Shown: piece by piece, positions 45,992 through 56,226 of the stretch | Layout: each line of letters starts with the position of its first letter | How positions within the stretch are numbered: the stretch's first letter is position 1 | Origin: Acinetobacter portensis | GTDB lineage: Bacteria; Pseudomonadota; Gammaproteobacteria; Pseudomonadales; Moraxellaceae | Length of the DNA: 64,000 nt | NCBI RefSeq assembly: GCF_023158935.1 | Contig: NZ_CP096120.1 | Location: 186,001-250,000 of the forward strand | Direction of reading: 5' to 3' | Made by a program: the position numbers and the translations under genes | Notes under the pieces: model-generated | Told to the model about the DNA's origin: nothing | Seen by the model: the letters and a program-made list of their open reading frames with translations, nothing else | Database searches by the model: none

Positions 45992-48508
45992 TTATTGAAC
46001 CTGGTTAATTAAATCTTCCAAAGCATCTTTTTTCTGATTTGATGGTTTAGCTTCAGACTTATTTTGCATAGGTGGTGGTGCTTTTTGAACAGGTGTAAGT
46101 ACCGTATCTGGCAAGTCTGAGAAGTCATTGTCTGTCGTTGATGGTGACGTAGCAGGTGTAGGGTTATGAGCAGATTGTGCTAATGGAGGTGTTGAGCGAT
46201 CTATAGGTTTCGTTGGTTTGTCTAGTTTTTCATGCACGGTAGTTGCATTTTTATTATCTAAACGCACCCAAGACTCAGGTGTTCCCTCTAAGGCTTTGGC
46301 CATAAAGTTTGTCCAAATAGGCAAAGCTGCAACCCCGCCATATTCACGACGACCTAATGTTGTCGGTTGGTCGAAACCAACCCATGTAATTGTTACTAGT
46401 TTTCCATTAAAGCCTGCAAACCATGCATCTTTAGCATCATTAGTTGTACCGGTTTTGCCACCTAAGTCATTACGACCAATACTTAAAGCAGCGCGACCTG
46501 TACCGTGAACAATTACATCTTGTAGAATATTTGCCATGTCATAAGCAGAGCTAGATTTTAAAATACGCTGAGCTTGTCTATATTGATCAGTATTTTTGGC
46601 CTCTACTTTTGTAGGCGAATTTTTAATATCGGCAATAATTTCATCATCAGGTGTTACTGCATCGGCTGAGTCTTGAACTTGAGTTTCATCTTCACTAATA
46701 CACGGAATGCATGCATATTCTGGATTGGCTTGATAAATCACTTTACCGTAAGCATCTTCAATTCTATTAATGAAATGCGGTTGAATGCGATAGCCGCCAT
46801 TTGCAAATGTGGCATAACCTGTTGCCATTTGAACCGGCAATACTTGTGGTGTACCTAAAGCAATTGTGTAGTTGCTAGGAATGTGATCTTCTTGCAGACC
46901 AAAATCCATAAGTAATTGGCGCGCACGGCTAATTCCAACTTGTTGAAGTAGTCTTACAGAAACTGTATTTCGAGATAAATATAATGCGCGACGTAAAGGA
47001 ATTGTCCCTAAGTAACGACCATCCGAGTTTCTTGGAGACCACTTACCAATGGTAATAGGGGCATCATCAACCATGGTGTAAGGTGTCATGCCTTTTTCTA
47101 ATGCTAAGGCATAGATAAATGGCTTAATGGTTGAACCTGGTTGGCGCCAACCTTGAATTGCACGGTTAAATGATGATTGATAAAAATTATAACCACCCAC
47201 AATTGCTTCAATTGCGCCATTGTTTGGATTAAGTGCAATTAGTTGTCCTTGTACGCGAGGGATTTGTACAAGCGACCAAGCTGTTTTATTTCCATTTGGT
47301 CGAAGGCGAACAATATCATTTACTTTAACAATTTGAGATGCCTTACTTGGGGCTGCACCAACACTATTTGCACTACGGTAATGATGTGCCCAAGACATAC
47401 CAGACCAGTTCACAGTCACGGTACTGCCATCTTGCATAAGTACATCAAAGCTTGAGTTGTGAACTGCAATAACTTTAGATGGATAGGTGTTTGCAAACGC
47501 TGAGAAATTCTTTAATGGCTTGTCATGTGCCTCAGCACCACGCCAACCATGGCGACGGTCGTAAGCTTCTAAACCATCTTGTACAGATTTTTCAGCGTAA
47601 GTTTGGCGTTTGCTATCAATTGTTGAGTAAATTTTGTAACCTGAATCAATTGCTTGTTCACCAAATTTTTCAACTAATTCTGAACGAATCATTTCCCCAA
47701 CATAGGGAAATCGATTGCTTACTCCACGATCGGGCATATTTAAGTTAATCGGTTCAGCTATAGATGCTTGGTATTCTTGCTGATTGATATAACCTAATTG
47801 TAGCATTCTACCCAAAATCCAGTTTCGACGTTCTAAAGCTCTTTCTGGATTTGCGACAGGATTATACTTTGATGGTGCTTTTGGTAAGCCTGCAATCATT
47901 GCCATTTGGGCAATTGTGAGTTCGTTTAGATTTTTGTTGTAATAAATTTTAGCTGCAGCAGCAATACCATAAGCATTTTTACCTAGAAAAATTTTATTTA
48001 CATATAGCGTTAAAATTTCTTCTTTAGTCAGGTTTTGTTCAATTTTTCGAGCTAAAAAAACTTCAGTGAGTTTTCTTTTTATTGTTCTTTCTGGACTTAA
48101 ATAATAGTTTTTTGCCACTTGCATGGTGATTGTAGAGCCACCTGTTTGCACATTTGATCCTGTTACTGCTTCACTAACAGCTCGCCCTAAGCCTTTGAAG
48201 CTAATACCACTATGTTCAAAGAAAGATGAGTCTTCTGCTGCAAGAAAAGCATACGTAAATTTTTTAGGAATTTGTTCGTATTCCATAGGGATAGAAAGCT
48301 TGCCACCATATTCTGCAATTAATTCATTATCTGCGCTGTAAACCTGTAAGGGCTTAAGTAAAGGCGCTTTTTGTAAGCTAGACATTTCTGGAAGTGAGGG
48401 AGCAATAAATAGATACATACCGTAAAATCCCATAGGGATTACGGCTAAAAAAATTGTAATTAACAAAAAAAATGGATGAACACGACCCGAACAAGATAGC
48501 TTTTTCAT
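45992..48508 (-). CDS. ponA: Penicillin-binding protein 1A (bifunctional)
   Basis: 838 residues, the inner-membrane class A PBP that polymerises glycan and crosslinks it. Transmembrane segment at about 14-35. The transglycosylase domain has Glu92-Asp93 in AEDSSFFEHSG, then GGSTITMQVAKNYYLS and EEILTLYVNKIFLG. The transpeptidase domain has SxxK in QPGSTIKPF, SxN in SRNTVSVRL, and KTGTTNDAKDAWF. The C-terminal 90 residues are low-complexity, rich in Pro, Thr and Asp, of unknown role. Divergent from pilM, the common ponA-pilM layout of gammaproteobacteria. Confidence 0.95.
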   Translation of the reverse strand: MKKLSCSGRVHPFFLLITIFLAVIPMGFYGMYLFIAPSLPEMSSLQKAPLLKPLQVYSADNELIAEYGGKLSIPMEYEQIPKKFTYAFLAAEDSSFFEHSGISFKGLGRAVSEAVTGSNVQTGGSTITMQVAKNYYLSPERTIKRKLTEVFLARKIEQNLTKEEILTLYVNKIFLGKNAYGIAAAAKIYYNKNLNELTIAQMAMIAGLPKAPSKYNPVANPERALERRNWILGRMLQLGYINQQEYQASIAEPINLNMPDRGVSNRFPYVGEMIRSELVEKFGEQAIDSGYKIYSTIDSKRQTYAEKSVQDGLEAYDRRHGWRGAEAHDKPLKNFSAFANTYPSKVIAVHNSSFDVLMQDGSTVTVNWSGMSWAHHYRSANSVGAAPSKASQIVKVNDIVRLRPNGNKTAWSLVQIPRVQGQLIALNPNNGAIEAIVGGYNFYQSSFNRAIQGWRQPGSTIKPFIYALALEKGMTPYTMVDDAPITIGKWSPRNSDGRYLGTIPLRRALYLSRNTVSVRLLQQVGISRARQLLMDFGLQEDHIPSNYTIALGTPQVLPVQMATGYATFANGGYRIQPHFINRIEDAYGKVIYQANPEYACIPCISEDETQVQDSADAVTPDDEIIADIKNSPTKVEAKNTDQYRQAQRILKSSSAYDMANILQDVIVHGTGRAALSIGRNDLGGKTGTTNDAKDAWFAGFNGKLVTITWVGFDQPTTLGRREYGGVAALPIWTNFMAKALEGTPESWVRLDNKNATTVHEKLDKPTKPIDRSTPPLAQSAHNPTPATSPSTTDNDFSDLPDTVLTPVQKAPPPMQNKSEAKPSNQKKDALEDLINQVQ

Positions 48509-48674
48509 AATAAGTGAGTTTTAATATGGGCTAATGGCAAACTAATTGATAGTCAGTATATCCTCTAAGGATGTCGATTGTTAGATGAGTTATTGTATAC
48601 GTTAATAATAATAGACCATCATCAATTAGTAAGTTATTTTTTTGGGGAAAGAAAAATAATAGGAATTCACTATA

Positions 48675-49733
48675 GTGCGCAGTCTATATAGTAAACAGAG
48701 TAAGGGGTTAATAGGTGTAGATATTAGTTCTACTTCTGTTAAATTGTTGGAGCTTTCTGTAAAAAATGGTCGGTATTGGGTGGAAAATTACGCCTTAGTT
48801 CCGTTACCAGAGGGAAGTGTTGTTGAAAAAAACATTCTCAACCCTGAAGCGGTTGGCGATGCGATTGAAAAAGCACTAAGCCTTTCTAATATTCGTACTG
48901 ATAATGCTGCTCTAGCAATTCCTACATCTATGGTAATCACTAAAGTGATTGAAATGGATGCTGATATGACGAGTGATGAACGTGAAGTTCAAATTCGTAT
49001 GGATGCTGAGCAATATATTCCATTCCCATTAGATGAAGTAAGTTTGGACTTCGAAGTTCTACCAGATCGCTTATCTAATTCAAATCGTGTCAATGTATTA
49101 CTTGTGGCAACACGTGTTGAAAATGTCGAGATGCGCTGTGAAGCAATCGAGCTAGGTGGTTTAACACCTAAAATTGCAGACGTTGAAAACTTTGCTATTG
49201 AAAATGCATTTAAAGTTTTTGCTGATACTTTGCCAATGGGCGCAAATACAATTGGTATTTTAGATATTGGTCATACCATGACGACCCTATCTGTACTTCA
49301 AGACAATAAAATTATTTATAACCGCGAACAAGTATTCGGTGGTAAGCAATTAACGCAAGAAATTCAAAATCGTTATGGCTTATCTTATGAAGAGGCGGGT
49401 CGAGCTAAAAAGACGCGTACTTTACCCGATGATTATGATGCAGAAGTTTTAGAGCCATTCTTAGATGCTGTTATTCAACAGGCTGCTCGCTCATTACAAT
49501 TTTTCTTTTCATCTTCTCAATTCAATGAGATTGATCATATTTTGTTGGCGGGTGGAAATGCAAATATCCCAGGTCTTGCTAAGGTTTTACAACAAAAACT
49601 TGGCTACCGTGTGACAACAGCAAATCCATTTTTACAAATGGGTTTCTCTCCTCAAATTGATATTAAAAAAATTGAAAGTGATGCGCCATCTTTATTAGTC
49701 GCATGCGGATTAGCAATGAGGAGTTTTGATTAA
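48675..49733 (+). CDS. pilM: Type IV pilus assembly protein PilM
   Basis: 352 residues, an actin-like ATPase fold (FtsA/PilM). GVDISSTSVKLLELS is the first phosphate loop, ILDIGHTMTTLSVL the second, and LLAGGNANIPGL the adenosine motif. It sits in the cytoplasm and links to the N-terminal INLLPWRE of PilN. The start is GTG at 48675, with AGGAAT about 9 bp upstream. It begins the pil cluster; its stop overlaps the pilN start. Confidence 0.95.
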   Translation: MRSLYSKQSKGLIGVDISSTSVKLLELSVKNGRYWVENYALVPLPEGSVVEKNILNPEAVGDAIEKALSLSNIRTDNAALAIPTSMVITKVIEMDADMTSDEREVQIRMDAEQYIPFPLDEVSLDFEVLPDRLSNSNRVNVLLVATRVENVEMRCEAIELGGLTPKIADVENFAIENAFKVFADTLPMGANTIGILDIGHTMTTLSVLQDNKIIYNREQVFGGKQLTQEIQNRYGLSYEEAGRAKKTRTLPDDYDAEVLEPFLDAVIQQAARSLQFFFSSSQFNEIDHILLAGGNANIPGLAKVLQQKLGYRVTTANPFLQMGFSPQIDIKKIESDAPSLLVACGLAMRSFD

Positions 49734-50392
49734 TGGCAAAGATTAATTTACTCCCTTGGCGCGAAGAGCTAAGAGAAAAGAGAAAGAAGCAATTTATTGC
49801 TACAAGTGCAGGTATTGCATTATTGGGTGTTTTGCTTGTTGGATTGATATGGTTTTTTTATGATCAAAAATTAAATGATCAAGAACAAGCAAACCAGCTT
49901 ATTTTGAGTACTAATCAGAATTTAGATCATCAGTTAAAATCTTTAGATGGTTTGCAAGAAAAGCGTAATCAGATTATTGAGCGTATGAAGTTGATTCAAG
50001 GCTTGCAAAGTCAAAGACCTATTGCAGTTCGCTTGGTTGATGAGTTGGCGCGAGTTACGCCTGAAAATATTTACATTACTCGTTTCGCGCGTTCAGGTAA
50101 TAAATTTACTTTTGAAGGTAAAGCTGAAAGCCCAAATGCAGTTGCAGAATTTCTACGTAATTTAGAATCATCGTCATGGTATAGAAATGCGTTTATGAAC
50201 TCATTCCTTGCAGGCGCTGAACAGCCTCAAGGTCAAACCTCTCTAGTTCCACGCCCAGAAGCGGGTTATGGCACTTTTGTGGTGACAGCAGATTTAGATG
50301 AGCCATCAATTGAGGCTGTTGTAGCAGAACAACCAGCAGTGACTACAGAAGAACAAGTTATTGAGGTTTCAGCATCGGAGGTCGCGCAATGA
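49733..50392 (+). CDS. pilN: Type IV pilus assembly protein PilN
   Basis: 219 residues. INLLPWREE at 4-12 is the PilM-binding motif, followed by one transmembrane segment (22-43) and a periplasmic coiled coil and ferredoxin-like domain. It forms the inner-membrane alignment complex with PilO. Overlaps pilM by one base (TAATG) and pilO by four bases, implying translational coupling. Confidence 0.93.
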   Translation: MAKINLLPWREELREKRKKQFIATSAGIALLGVLLVGLIWFFYDQKLNDQEQANQLILSTNQNLDHQLKSLDGLQEKRNQIIERMKLIQGLQSQRPIAVRLVDELARVTPENIYITRFARSGNKFTFEGKAESPNAVAEFLRNLESSSWYRNAFMNSFLAGAEQPQGQTSLVPRPEAGYGTFVVTADLDEPSIEAVVAEQPAVTTEEQVIEVSASEVAQ

Positions 50393-51072
50393 GTTTAAAT
50401 GACTTAGATGATATGGTTGAAGAAAAACCTGTTGCGAAAAAGAAAAAAATTAACGTAGAAAAATTCTTTCAGCAATGGAATACCTTAGATACAAATAATT
50501 ATGGTGGTTGGCCATTTTCCGTTAAGTTGACTATTTGGATATTTGTTCTAGCGGGGATTATGTTCTTGGGTTATATGCTGTTGTTAAAGCCCAAAATGAA
50601 TGATATTTCAAATGCAAATGCGCAAGAGCAAAATTTGTTGAATGAGTTTCGGGCTAAAGATTCAAAACTCAGAAACTTACAGGCATATCAGCGCCAATTG
50701 CAAGAAATGGAAGCTAATTTTAATCAACAATTAGAGCAGCTTCCAAAAGAAACAGAAATTCCAGGTTTGGTTGAAGATATTAACGTGACTGGGGTGAATT
50801 CAGGACTTAAATTTAAAAACATTCGTCTTGAAGCTGAAGTTAAACAAGAGTTTTTTATCGAACAGCCAATTTCTATGGAAGCTGTAGGTGATTATCATTC
50901 TTTTGGCGCATTTATGAGTGGTATTGCAGCATTACCGCGTATTGTGACTTTACATGATTTTACTTTGACTGCTGGAAAAAATACTGAAAAGAAAACGGAC
51001 ATTCCGCAAATTACATATAACGTAAAAGCTAAAACTTATCGTTATATAGGTAATACGGAAGGAGCAAAATAA
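50389..51072 (+). CDS. pilO: Type IV pilus assembly protein PilO
   Basis: 227 residues. The N-terminal cytoplasmic part (residues 1-45) is charged and rich in Lys. One transmembrane segment is at about 46-66, then a coiled coil (QLQEMEANFNQQLEQLP) and the PilO domain. It pairs with PilN. The ATG overlaps the pilN stop in ATGA. Confidence 0.93.
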   Translation: MSLNDLDDMVEEKPVAKKKKINVEKFFQQWNTLDTNNYGGWPFSVKLTIWIFVLAGIMFLGYMLLLKPKMNDISNANAQEQNLLNEFRAKDSKLRNLQAYQRQLQEMEANFNQQLEQLPKETEIPGLVEDINVTGVNSGLKFKNIRLEAEVKQEFFIEQPISMEAVGDYHSFGAFMSGIAALPRIVTLHDFTLTAGKNTEKKTDIPQITYNVKAKTYRYIGNTEGAK

Positions 51073-51599
51073 TGAATATTAAAACATTAACGCTTCTTTG
51101 TTTTGCAACAGCGACATTTGTAGGCTGTGACTCTCGTATAGACGCGGTTAATTTACAAATGGCTGAAATTCGTAGTCAAGCACCACTACCTATTGAGCCA
51201 ACACCGAGTTTTGATCCAGCACCTGTTTTTAACTATTCAGCGCTTCAGCAACGTAGCCCATTTATACAGAGTTCACTTGCTGCAGAATTGAAACTTATGG
51301 CGGGTAAGCGTGTATATCCTAATTTGTCACGTCCATTGCAGCCATTAGAAAGCTACACGCTTGAATCTTTGAGCATGAAGGGTAGCTTTAAAAATGGTAC
51401 AGGGAAAATTCTTGCTTTAATTCAAACACCTGATGGTGAGGTTGAACGTGTACAAGTTGGTAGCTACATGGGAACAAGCTATGGACGTATCGTGAAAATC
51501 ACACCAACGCAAATTGATTTAATTGAAATTATTCCAGATGGCAGAGATGGATATGTTGAACGTCCAAGAAGTCTAATTTTAATTGGGCTTGCGCCATAA
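51072..51599 (+). CDS. pilP: Type IV pilus assembly lipoprotein PilP
   Basis: 175 residues. The signal peptide ends in FVGC, so Cys19 should be lipidated. Residue +2 is Asp, which would retain it in the inner membrane, as expected for PilP. A flexible Pro-rich segment is followed by the beta domain SLSMKGSFKNGTGKILALIQTP and a conserved end. It connects PilNO to the PilQ secretin. TAATG overlap with pilO. Confidence 0.93.
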   Translation: MNIKTLTLLCFATATFVGCDSRIDAVNLQMAEIRSQAPLPIEPTPSFDPAPVFNYSALQQRSPFIQSSLAAELKLMAGKRVYPNLSRPLQPLESYTLESLSMKGSFKNGTGKILALIQTPDGEVERVQVGSYMGTSYGRIVKITPTQIDLIEIIPDGRDGYVERPRSLILIGLAP

Positions 51600-51614
51600 G
51601 TTGAAGGAATAAAA

Positions 51615-53723
51615 ATGAATAATAGTACAAGAGATTTTATATTTGGGGATGGTAATACAATGAACAGTTTGTTCCGTCAATTTTCTATGGGTGCAATTGC
51701 ATTTGCAGTAGTACAAACGGCAAATGCTCAAGTGAGTATTACTAATATTGTTCCTATGGAAGTTCCTGGTCAAGGAACTGAAATTCGTGTGATGTTTAAT
51801 GGTATTCCGCCACAACCAGCGGCTTATCAGCTTGAGCAGCCATCGCGTCTTGTTTTAGATTTTGAAAAAGCACAGCAAAAATTACAACAAAAAGTTGTTC
51901 CTGTTGCCACGAAAGAAGCAAACTCTGTTGATGTAAGCTCAGATGATCAGCGTTCACGTCTAACAGTTAATTTAGCAAATTCAGGTGCATTTACCACACG
52001 TGTTGAAGGTAATACCTTTATTCTTAAAATTAATTCAGCGGAAACTGCTGTGAAAGCGAAAAATGTACCTGTGCAGCAACAACTTGCGAAGGGTGTTTCA
52101 AATATTGGCTTTCAGCGCGGTATGGATGGTGAAGGTCAAATTGTTATTGATTTGCTAGGAAAAGATACACCTGTTGATGTACAGCAAAGTGGTAGCAAAA
52201 TTATTGTGCGCACGATTGGTAATAAAATACCGACACATTTAGCACGTCGTTTAAATGTTAATGACTTTGCAACACCTGTTTCAACAATTGATTCACATAA
52301 TGATGGCGCAAATGGTGTAATCACTATTCAGGCAACTGGTGGCTATGAATACATGGCTTACCAAGCTGAAAATAAATTAACGATTAGTTTGAAGCGACCT
52401 GCTGATCAAAATGCTGCGAAGCCTCGTTCGGCAACAAGCTATACAGGTCAAAAACTTTCATTAGATTTTCAAGATATTGAAGTACGTCGTGTATTACAGC
52501 TTTTAGCAGATTTTACTAATATCAATATTGTTGCTGCTGACAATGTTGGTGGAAGTATTTCTTTGCGTTTAAAGGATGTTCCTTGGGATCAAGCATTAGA
52601 CATTATTTTAAAAGCTAAAAACTTAGATATGCGTCGCACAGGTAATGTAATTTGGGTTGCACCTGTCGAAGAATTAATTAAATTTGAAGATAATCAAGCA
52701 AAAGCAATTGCACAAAGCATTAAGCTTGCTCCAATTCAAACAGAATATATAGTACTTCATTATGCCAAAGCTGCTGATATTCTTAAATTAATTGAAGATT
52801 CTAGAGATGGGAAAGGCGCTGCATCGAATGGAACATCGGGAGATAGCTCTTTAGCTTTAGAGAGCCTTTTAAGTAATCGTGGTAGTGCTGTTTCAGATTC
52901 AAGAACCAATACATTAATTGTGAATGATACAGCAGTTAATATTGATAAAATCCGTAAAATGATTGGTTTGCTTGATGTTGCAGTCAAGCAAGTTATGGTT
53001 GAAGCAAGAGTTGTAACAGCCGATACAACTTTCGCTCATGAGTTGGGAATTAATTGGAACCTTCAGCGAGACAATCCATCATTCTTAGGTGGTTCTAATG
53101 GGTCCAATGTGTGGGGAGGAGATTTTTCGCCTAAATTTGATTTAGGTGTTGATTTGGGTACCGCAACAGCAGGTAATTTTAGTTTTGGATTATTAAAAAT
53201 CTCTGATTACATGTTGAATCTTGAATTAACAGCAATGCAATCAGATGGACATGGTGAAGTGCTTTCTGCGCCAAAAGTTTTGACGGGTGATAAGCAAAAA
53301 GCTTATATCCTCCGTGGTGATCAGATTCCATATCAAACTTGGAGTGCAGAGTCTGGTGTAACCACAACTTTTGTTGATGCTAACTTGAAGCTAGAAGTAA
53401 CACCAAGCATTACACCAGATGGCAAAGTTCAAATGGCCTTGAAAATTGAAAAAGACACTTTGGGTGAGTTAACGCTTGCAGGTTATGCTATTAAGACCAA
53501 TGAACTAGAAACCAATGTTTTGGTTGGTGATGGTGAAACTGTTGTGCTTGGTGGTATTTTTGATGATGCAAAAAGTAATACTTACAGAAAAGTACCATTC
53601 TTAGGTGATATTCCTGTTGTTGGGAACTTATTTAAGAGTAATGTGAAAACAAATCTTCAATCTGAGCTATTGATTTTTGTTACACCGCGAATTGTTAATG
53701 ACAGTGTTTCAAGAAATCATTAA
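51615..53723 (+). CDS. pilQ: Type IV pilus secretin PilQ
   Basis: 702 residues. Outer-membrane ring through which the pilus passes. N-terminal AMIN-type domains (about 40-290), STN/secretin N0 domain (SLDFQDIEVRRVLQLLADFTN, about 290-350), N1 domain, and the C-terminal secretin core (VVLGGIFDDAKSNTYRKVPF, ending FVTPRIV). AAGGAA lies 8 bp before 51615. A second ATG at 51660 (MNSLFRQFSMG) would start a signal peptide ending in ANAQ directly; the 15 residues before it make an unusual n-region, so the true start may be 51660. Confidence 0.93.
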   Translation: MNNSTRDFIFGDGNTMNSLFRQFSMGAIAFAVVQTANAQVSITNIVPMEVPGQGTEIRVMFNGIPPQPAAYQLEQPSRLVLDFEKAQQKLQQKVVPVATKEANSVDVSSDDQRSRLTVNLANSGAFTTRVEGNTFILKINSAETAVKAKNVPVQQQLAKGVSNIGFQRGMDGEGQIVIDLLGKDTPVDVQQSGSKIIVRTIGNKIPTHLARRLNVNDFATPVSTIDSHNDGANGVITIQATGGYEYMAYQAENKLTISLKRPADQNAAKPRSATSYTGQKLSLDFQDIEVRRVLQLLADFTNINIVAADNVGGSISLRLKDVPWDQALDIILKAKNLDMRRTGNVIWVAPVEELIKFEDNQAKAIAQSIKLAPIQTEYIVLHYAKAADILKLIEDSRDGKGAASNGTSGDSSLALESLLSNRGSAVSDSRTNTLIVNDTAVNIDKIRKMIGLLDVAVKQVMVEARVVTADTTFAHELGINWNLQRDNPSFLGGSNGSNVWGGDFSPKFDLGVDLGTATAGNFSFGLLKISDYMLNLELTAMQSDGHGEVLSAPKVLTGDKQKAYILRGDQIPYQTWSAESGVTTTFVDANLKLEVTPSITPDGKVQMALKIEKDTLGELTLAGYAIKTNELETNVLVGDGETVVLGGIFDDAKSNTYRKVPFLGDIPVVGNLFKSNVKTNLQSELLIFVTPRIVNDSVSRNH

Positions 53724-53760
53724 TATATTTTCAATTTAAACAAAATTAAAAGGTGACTCC

Positions 53761-54303
53761 TTGCTAAGCAAAGAGTTTGAGTCTCTACCAAATATTTATT
53801 TGGTAGGGCCTATGGGGGCTGGAAAAACAACTGTTGGGCGACATCTTGCAGAATTGTTAGGGCGTGAATTTCTAGATAGTGATCATGAAATTGAGCGAAA
53901 AACAGGAGCGACGATTCCTTGGATCTTTGAAAAAGAAGGTGAAGTAGGATTTAGATGTCGAGAAACAAGTGTAATAGATGAGTTAACAAACCGAACTAAC
54001 CTTGTGCTTGCAACAGGTGGTGGTGCTGTTACTCAGGCCCCTAATCGTGAGTTTTTAAAACAACGAGGAATTGTTGTTTATCTATATACGCCTGTCGAAA
54101 TTCAACTTCAACGTACATATCGCGATAAGAATCGTCCTTTATTGCAAGTAGAAAATCCTGAACGTAAGTTACGAGATTTGCTTGCGATTCGTGATCCGTT
54201 GTATAGAGATGTTGCTCATTACATTATTGAAACAAATCAGGGTGCAGCGCGAGATTTAGCGCATAGTATCTTAGATTTAGTTGTATCTAACGAATTACCT
54301 TAA
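53761..54303 (+). CDS. aroK: Shikimate kinase AroK
   Basis: 180 residues from a TTG start, with AAGGTGAC upstream. It phosphorylates shikimate in aromatic amino-acid synthesis. P-loop GPMGAGKTT at 16-24, shikimate-binding DSDHEIERKTG, Walker-like ATGGGAV, and the lid with RPLL. No better start is visible in frame. Placed after pilQ, a common layout in gammaproteobacteria. Confidence 0.95.
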   Translation: MLSKEFESLPNIYLVGPMGAGKTTVGRHLAELLGREFLDSDHEIERKTGATIPWIFEKEGEVGFRCRETSVIDELTNRTNLVLATGGGAVTQAPNREFLKQRGIVVYLYTPVEIQLQRTYRDKNRPLLQVENPERKLRDLLAIRDPLYRDVAHYIIETNQGAARDLAHSILDLVVSNELP

Positions 54304-54323
54304 GCTGTTAAGCGGTCTATTTC

Positions 54324-55409
54324 ATGCAAACTTTACATGTTGAACTCGGCGATCGCCGTTATCCTATTTTTATTGGTAGTGATTTAAATCCACAAGAATT
54401 ACTTGAGCCTTATATTAAGGGGCGTCAGGTGATGATTGTGACCAATACAACAGTTGCGCCTTTGTATTTAGATCGTTATGTGCGTGCAGTTGAAGCATTA
54501 GGAAAAACAGTTGAAACATGTATTTTGCCTGATGGTGAAAAATACAAAAATATAGAGCATTTAACACACATTTTTGATGCTTTATTGAAGGTAGGTTTCA
54601 ACCGAGATTGTACGGTACTTGCTTTAGGTGGTGGTGTAATTGGCGATATGGCTGGATTTGCATCTGCAAGTTTTCAGCGAGGCGTTTATTTTGTCCAAGT
54701 TCCAACTACATTGCTTTCACAAGTCGATTCTAGCGTAGGTGGAAAAACAGGGATTAATCATCCCTTAGGTAAAAATATGATTGGTGCATTTCAGCAGCCT
54801 CAAGTTGTGCTTGCAGATATGTCTCAATTAAAAACACTGCCTCCACGTGAATTATCAGCAGGTTTGGCTGAAGTAATTAAATATGCTCTTTTAGGAGACA
54901 TTGAATTCTTAGCTTGGCTTGAAGAGCATATGGATGGTCTTGTTGCAGGTGATGAAAAATTACTTGCAGAAGCTGTTTATAAATCTTGTGCACATAAAGC
55001 ACGTATTGTTGCCAATGATGAAAAAGAGCAAGGTGAACGTGCCTTATTAAATCTTGGACATACTTTTGGTCATGCAATTGAATCGTACTTGGGTTATGGC
55101 GAATGGTTGCATGGTGAAGCTGTAGCAACAGGTATGGTGATGGCTACCGATTTATCTCATAGAATGGGGTGGGTGAGCGAAGCCGATTTAGAGCGTACAA
55201 AAAATATCATTTCTCGTGCGCAATTACCGATTATTTGTCCTAAAATTCCATTAGATGATTTTCTTGGTTTCATGTCACACGACAAAAAAGTTCTTAACGG
55301 ACAATTGCGTCTTGTATTGATGAAGCAATTAGGTCAAGCAATTATTACAAAAGAGTTCGATGTAGAGTTGATGAAACAAGCAATTTTAGCGAATCAAGAC
55401 ATCGTATAA
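54324..55409 (+). CDS. aroB: 3-dehydroquinate synthase AroB
   Basis: 361 residues. It converts DAHP to 3-dehydroquinate with NAD and a metal. NAD and substrate blocks: [38 protein letters not shown] and [12 protein letters not shown], with metal-binding His. It follows aroK by 20 bp. Confidence 0.96.
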   Translation: MQTLHVELGDRRYPIFIGSDLNPQELLEPYIKGRQVMIVTNTTVAPLYLDRYVRAVEALGKTVETCILPDGEKYKNIEHLTHIFDALLKVGFNRDCTVLALGGGVIGDMAGFASASFQRGVYFVQVPTTLLSQVDSSVGGKTGINHPLGKNMIGAFQQPQVVLADMSQLKTLPPRELSAGLAEVIKYALLGDIEFLAWLEEHMDGLVAGDEKLLAEAVYKSCAHKARIVANDEKEQGERALLNLGHTFGHAIESYLGYGEWLHGEAVATGMVMATDLSHRMGWVSEADLERTKNIISRAQLPIICPKIPLDDFLGFMSHDKKVLNGQLRLVLMKQLGQAIITKEFDVELMKQAILANQDIV

Positions 55410-55419
55410 GGTATTTTTT

Positions 55420-56226
55420 ATGGCAACATTCCGCACATATTGGGAACGTATTCAAAGTTCAGTTTGGCTTATGTGCGGTGTGTTGTGCCTATTTTCTGCT
55501 TTGGTTTTTTGGGCAGTTTTAGATAAACAAGAAGAAGATGTTATTGAGCTTGTAAAAGAACCTGAAACAGAAGTGGAAATTCAAATACAGCCTGAAAAAG
55601 TTGCTGCAACTACGCATTTGGGCGCACTTCTTGATGAAGTAAAGCCTTTAGAAAATACAACAAGATTAACTGCATCGGGTAATCATGATGCAGAGTTTCG
55701 TGGAACAAAATTTATTATAGATCAAGCTAAAAATTTGACTATAGAATTATTTCGAGCAAAAGAAGAAAGTGTAGTTAAAGGTTTTATTCAAAAACAAAAA
55801 GATCGCTCACAACTTATTTATATTCGTTTAAGCGGCGAAAACCAACAAGAACAATATGTCGTTCTATATGGCAATTATAGCAATTCAAATACTGCTAAAT
55901 CTGCTTTAGCAAATTTACCTATTAAATTGCCTACAACACTTAAGCCAAGCATTCATCCATTCTCTGATTATGAAGGTTTGGTCAATGACTTAGGTTCAGA
56001 TGATTTAGGTATTACAGGTAAATTACACGAAGTTAGATTATTACCAGCAGCTATTCCAAAAGTTGTTGCTCCGCCTGTGAAAAATAATGCTGTAAGTGAA
56101 GCTCAAGTTCCTGAAAATGTTACAACATCTACAACGGTTACCCGTCGTGATGAAAGTGGAAATGTAGTTGATATTAAAAAAACACATAGCGAAGTGCCAG
56201 TTGCACCAGCCACGACTTCAGAATAA
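55420..56226 (+). CDS. SPOR-domain-type membrane protein
   Basis: 268 residues. One transmembrane segment at about 14-35, followed by an acidic linker and a periplasmic domain. QYVVLYGNYSNSNTAKSALANLP at the middle has the look of a SPOR repeat, and the C-terminus ends in a Val-Pro-rich tail. It lies 11 bp after aroB, where a DamX-like SPOR protein sits in many gammaproteobacteria. SPOR domains bind denuded septal glycan, so a division role is likely but not proven. Confidence 0.75.
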   Translation: MATFRTYWERIQSSVWLMCGVLCLFSALVFWAVLDKQEEDVIELVKEPETEVEIQIQPEKVAATTHLGALLDEVKPLENTTRLTASGNHDAEFRGTKFIIDQAKNLTIELFRAKEESVVKGFIQKQKDRSQLIYIRLSGENQQEQYVVLYGNYSNSNTAKSALANLPIKLPTTLKPSIHPFSDYEGLVNDLGSDDLGITGKLHEVRLLPAAIPKVVAPPVKNNAVSEAQVPENVTTSTTVTRRDESGNVVDIKKTHSEVPVAPATTSE

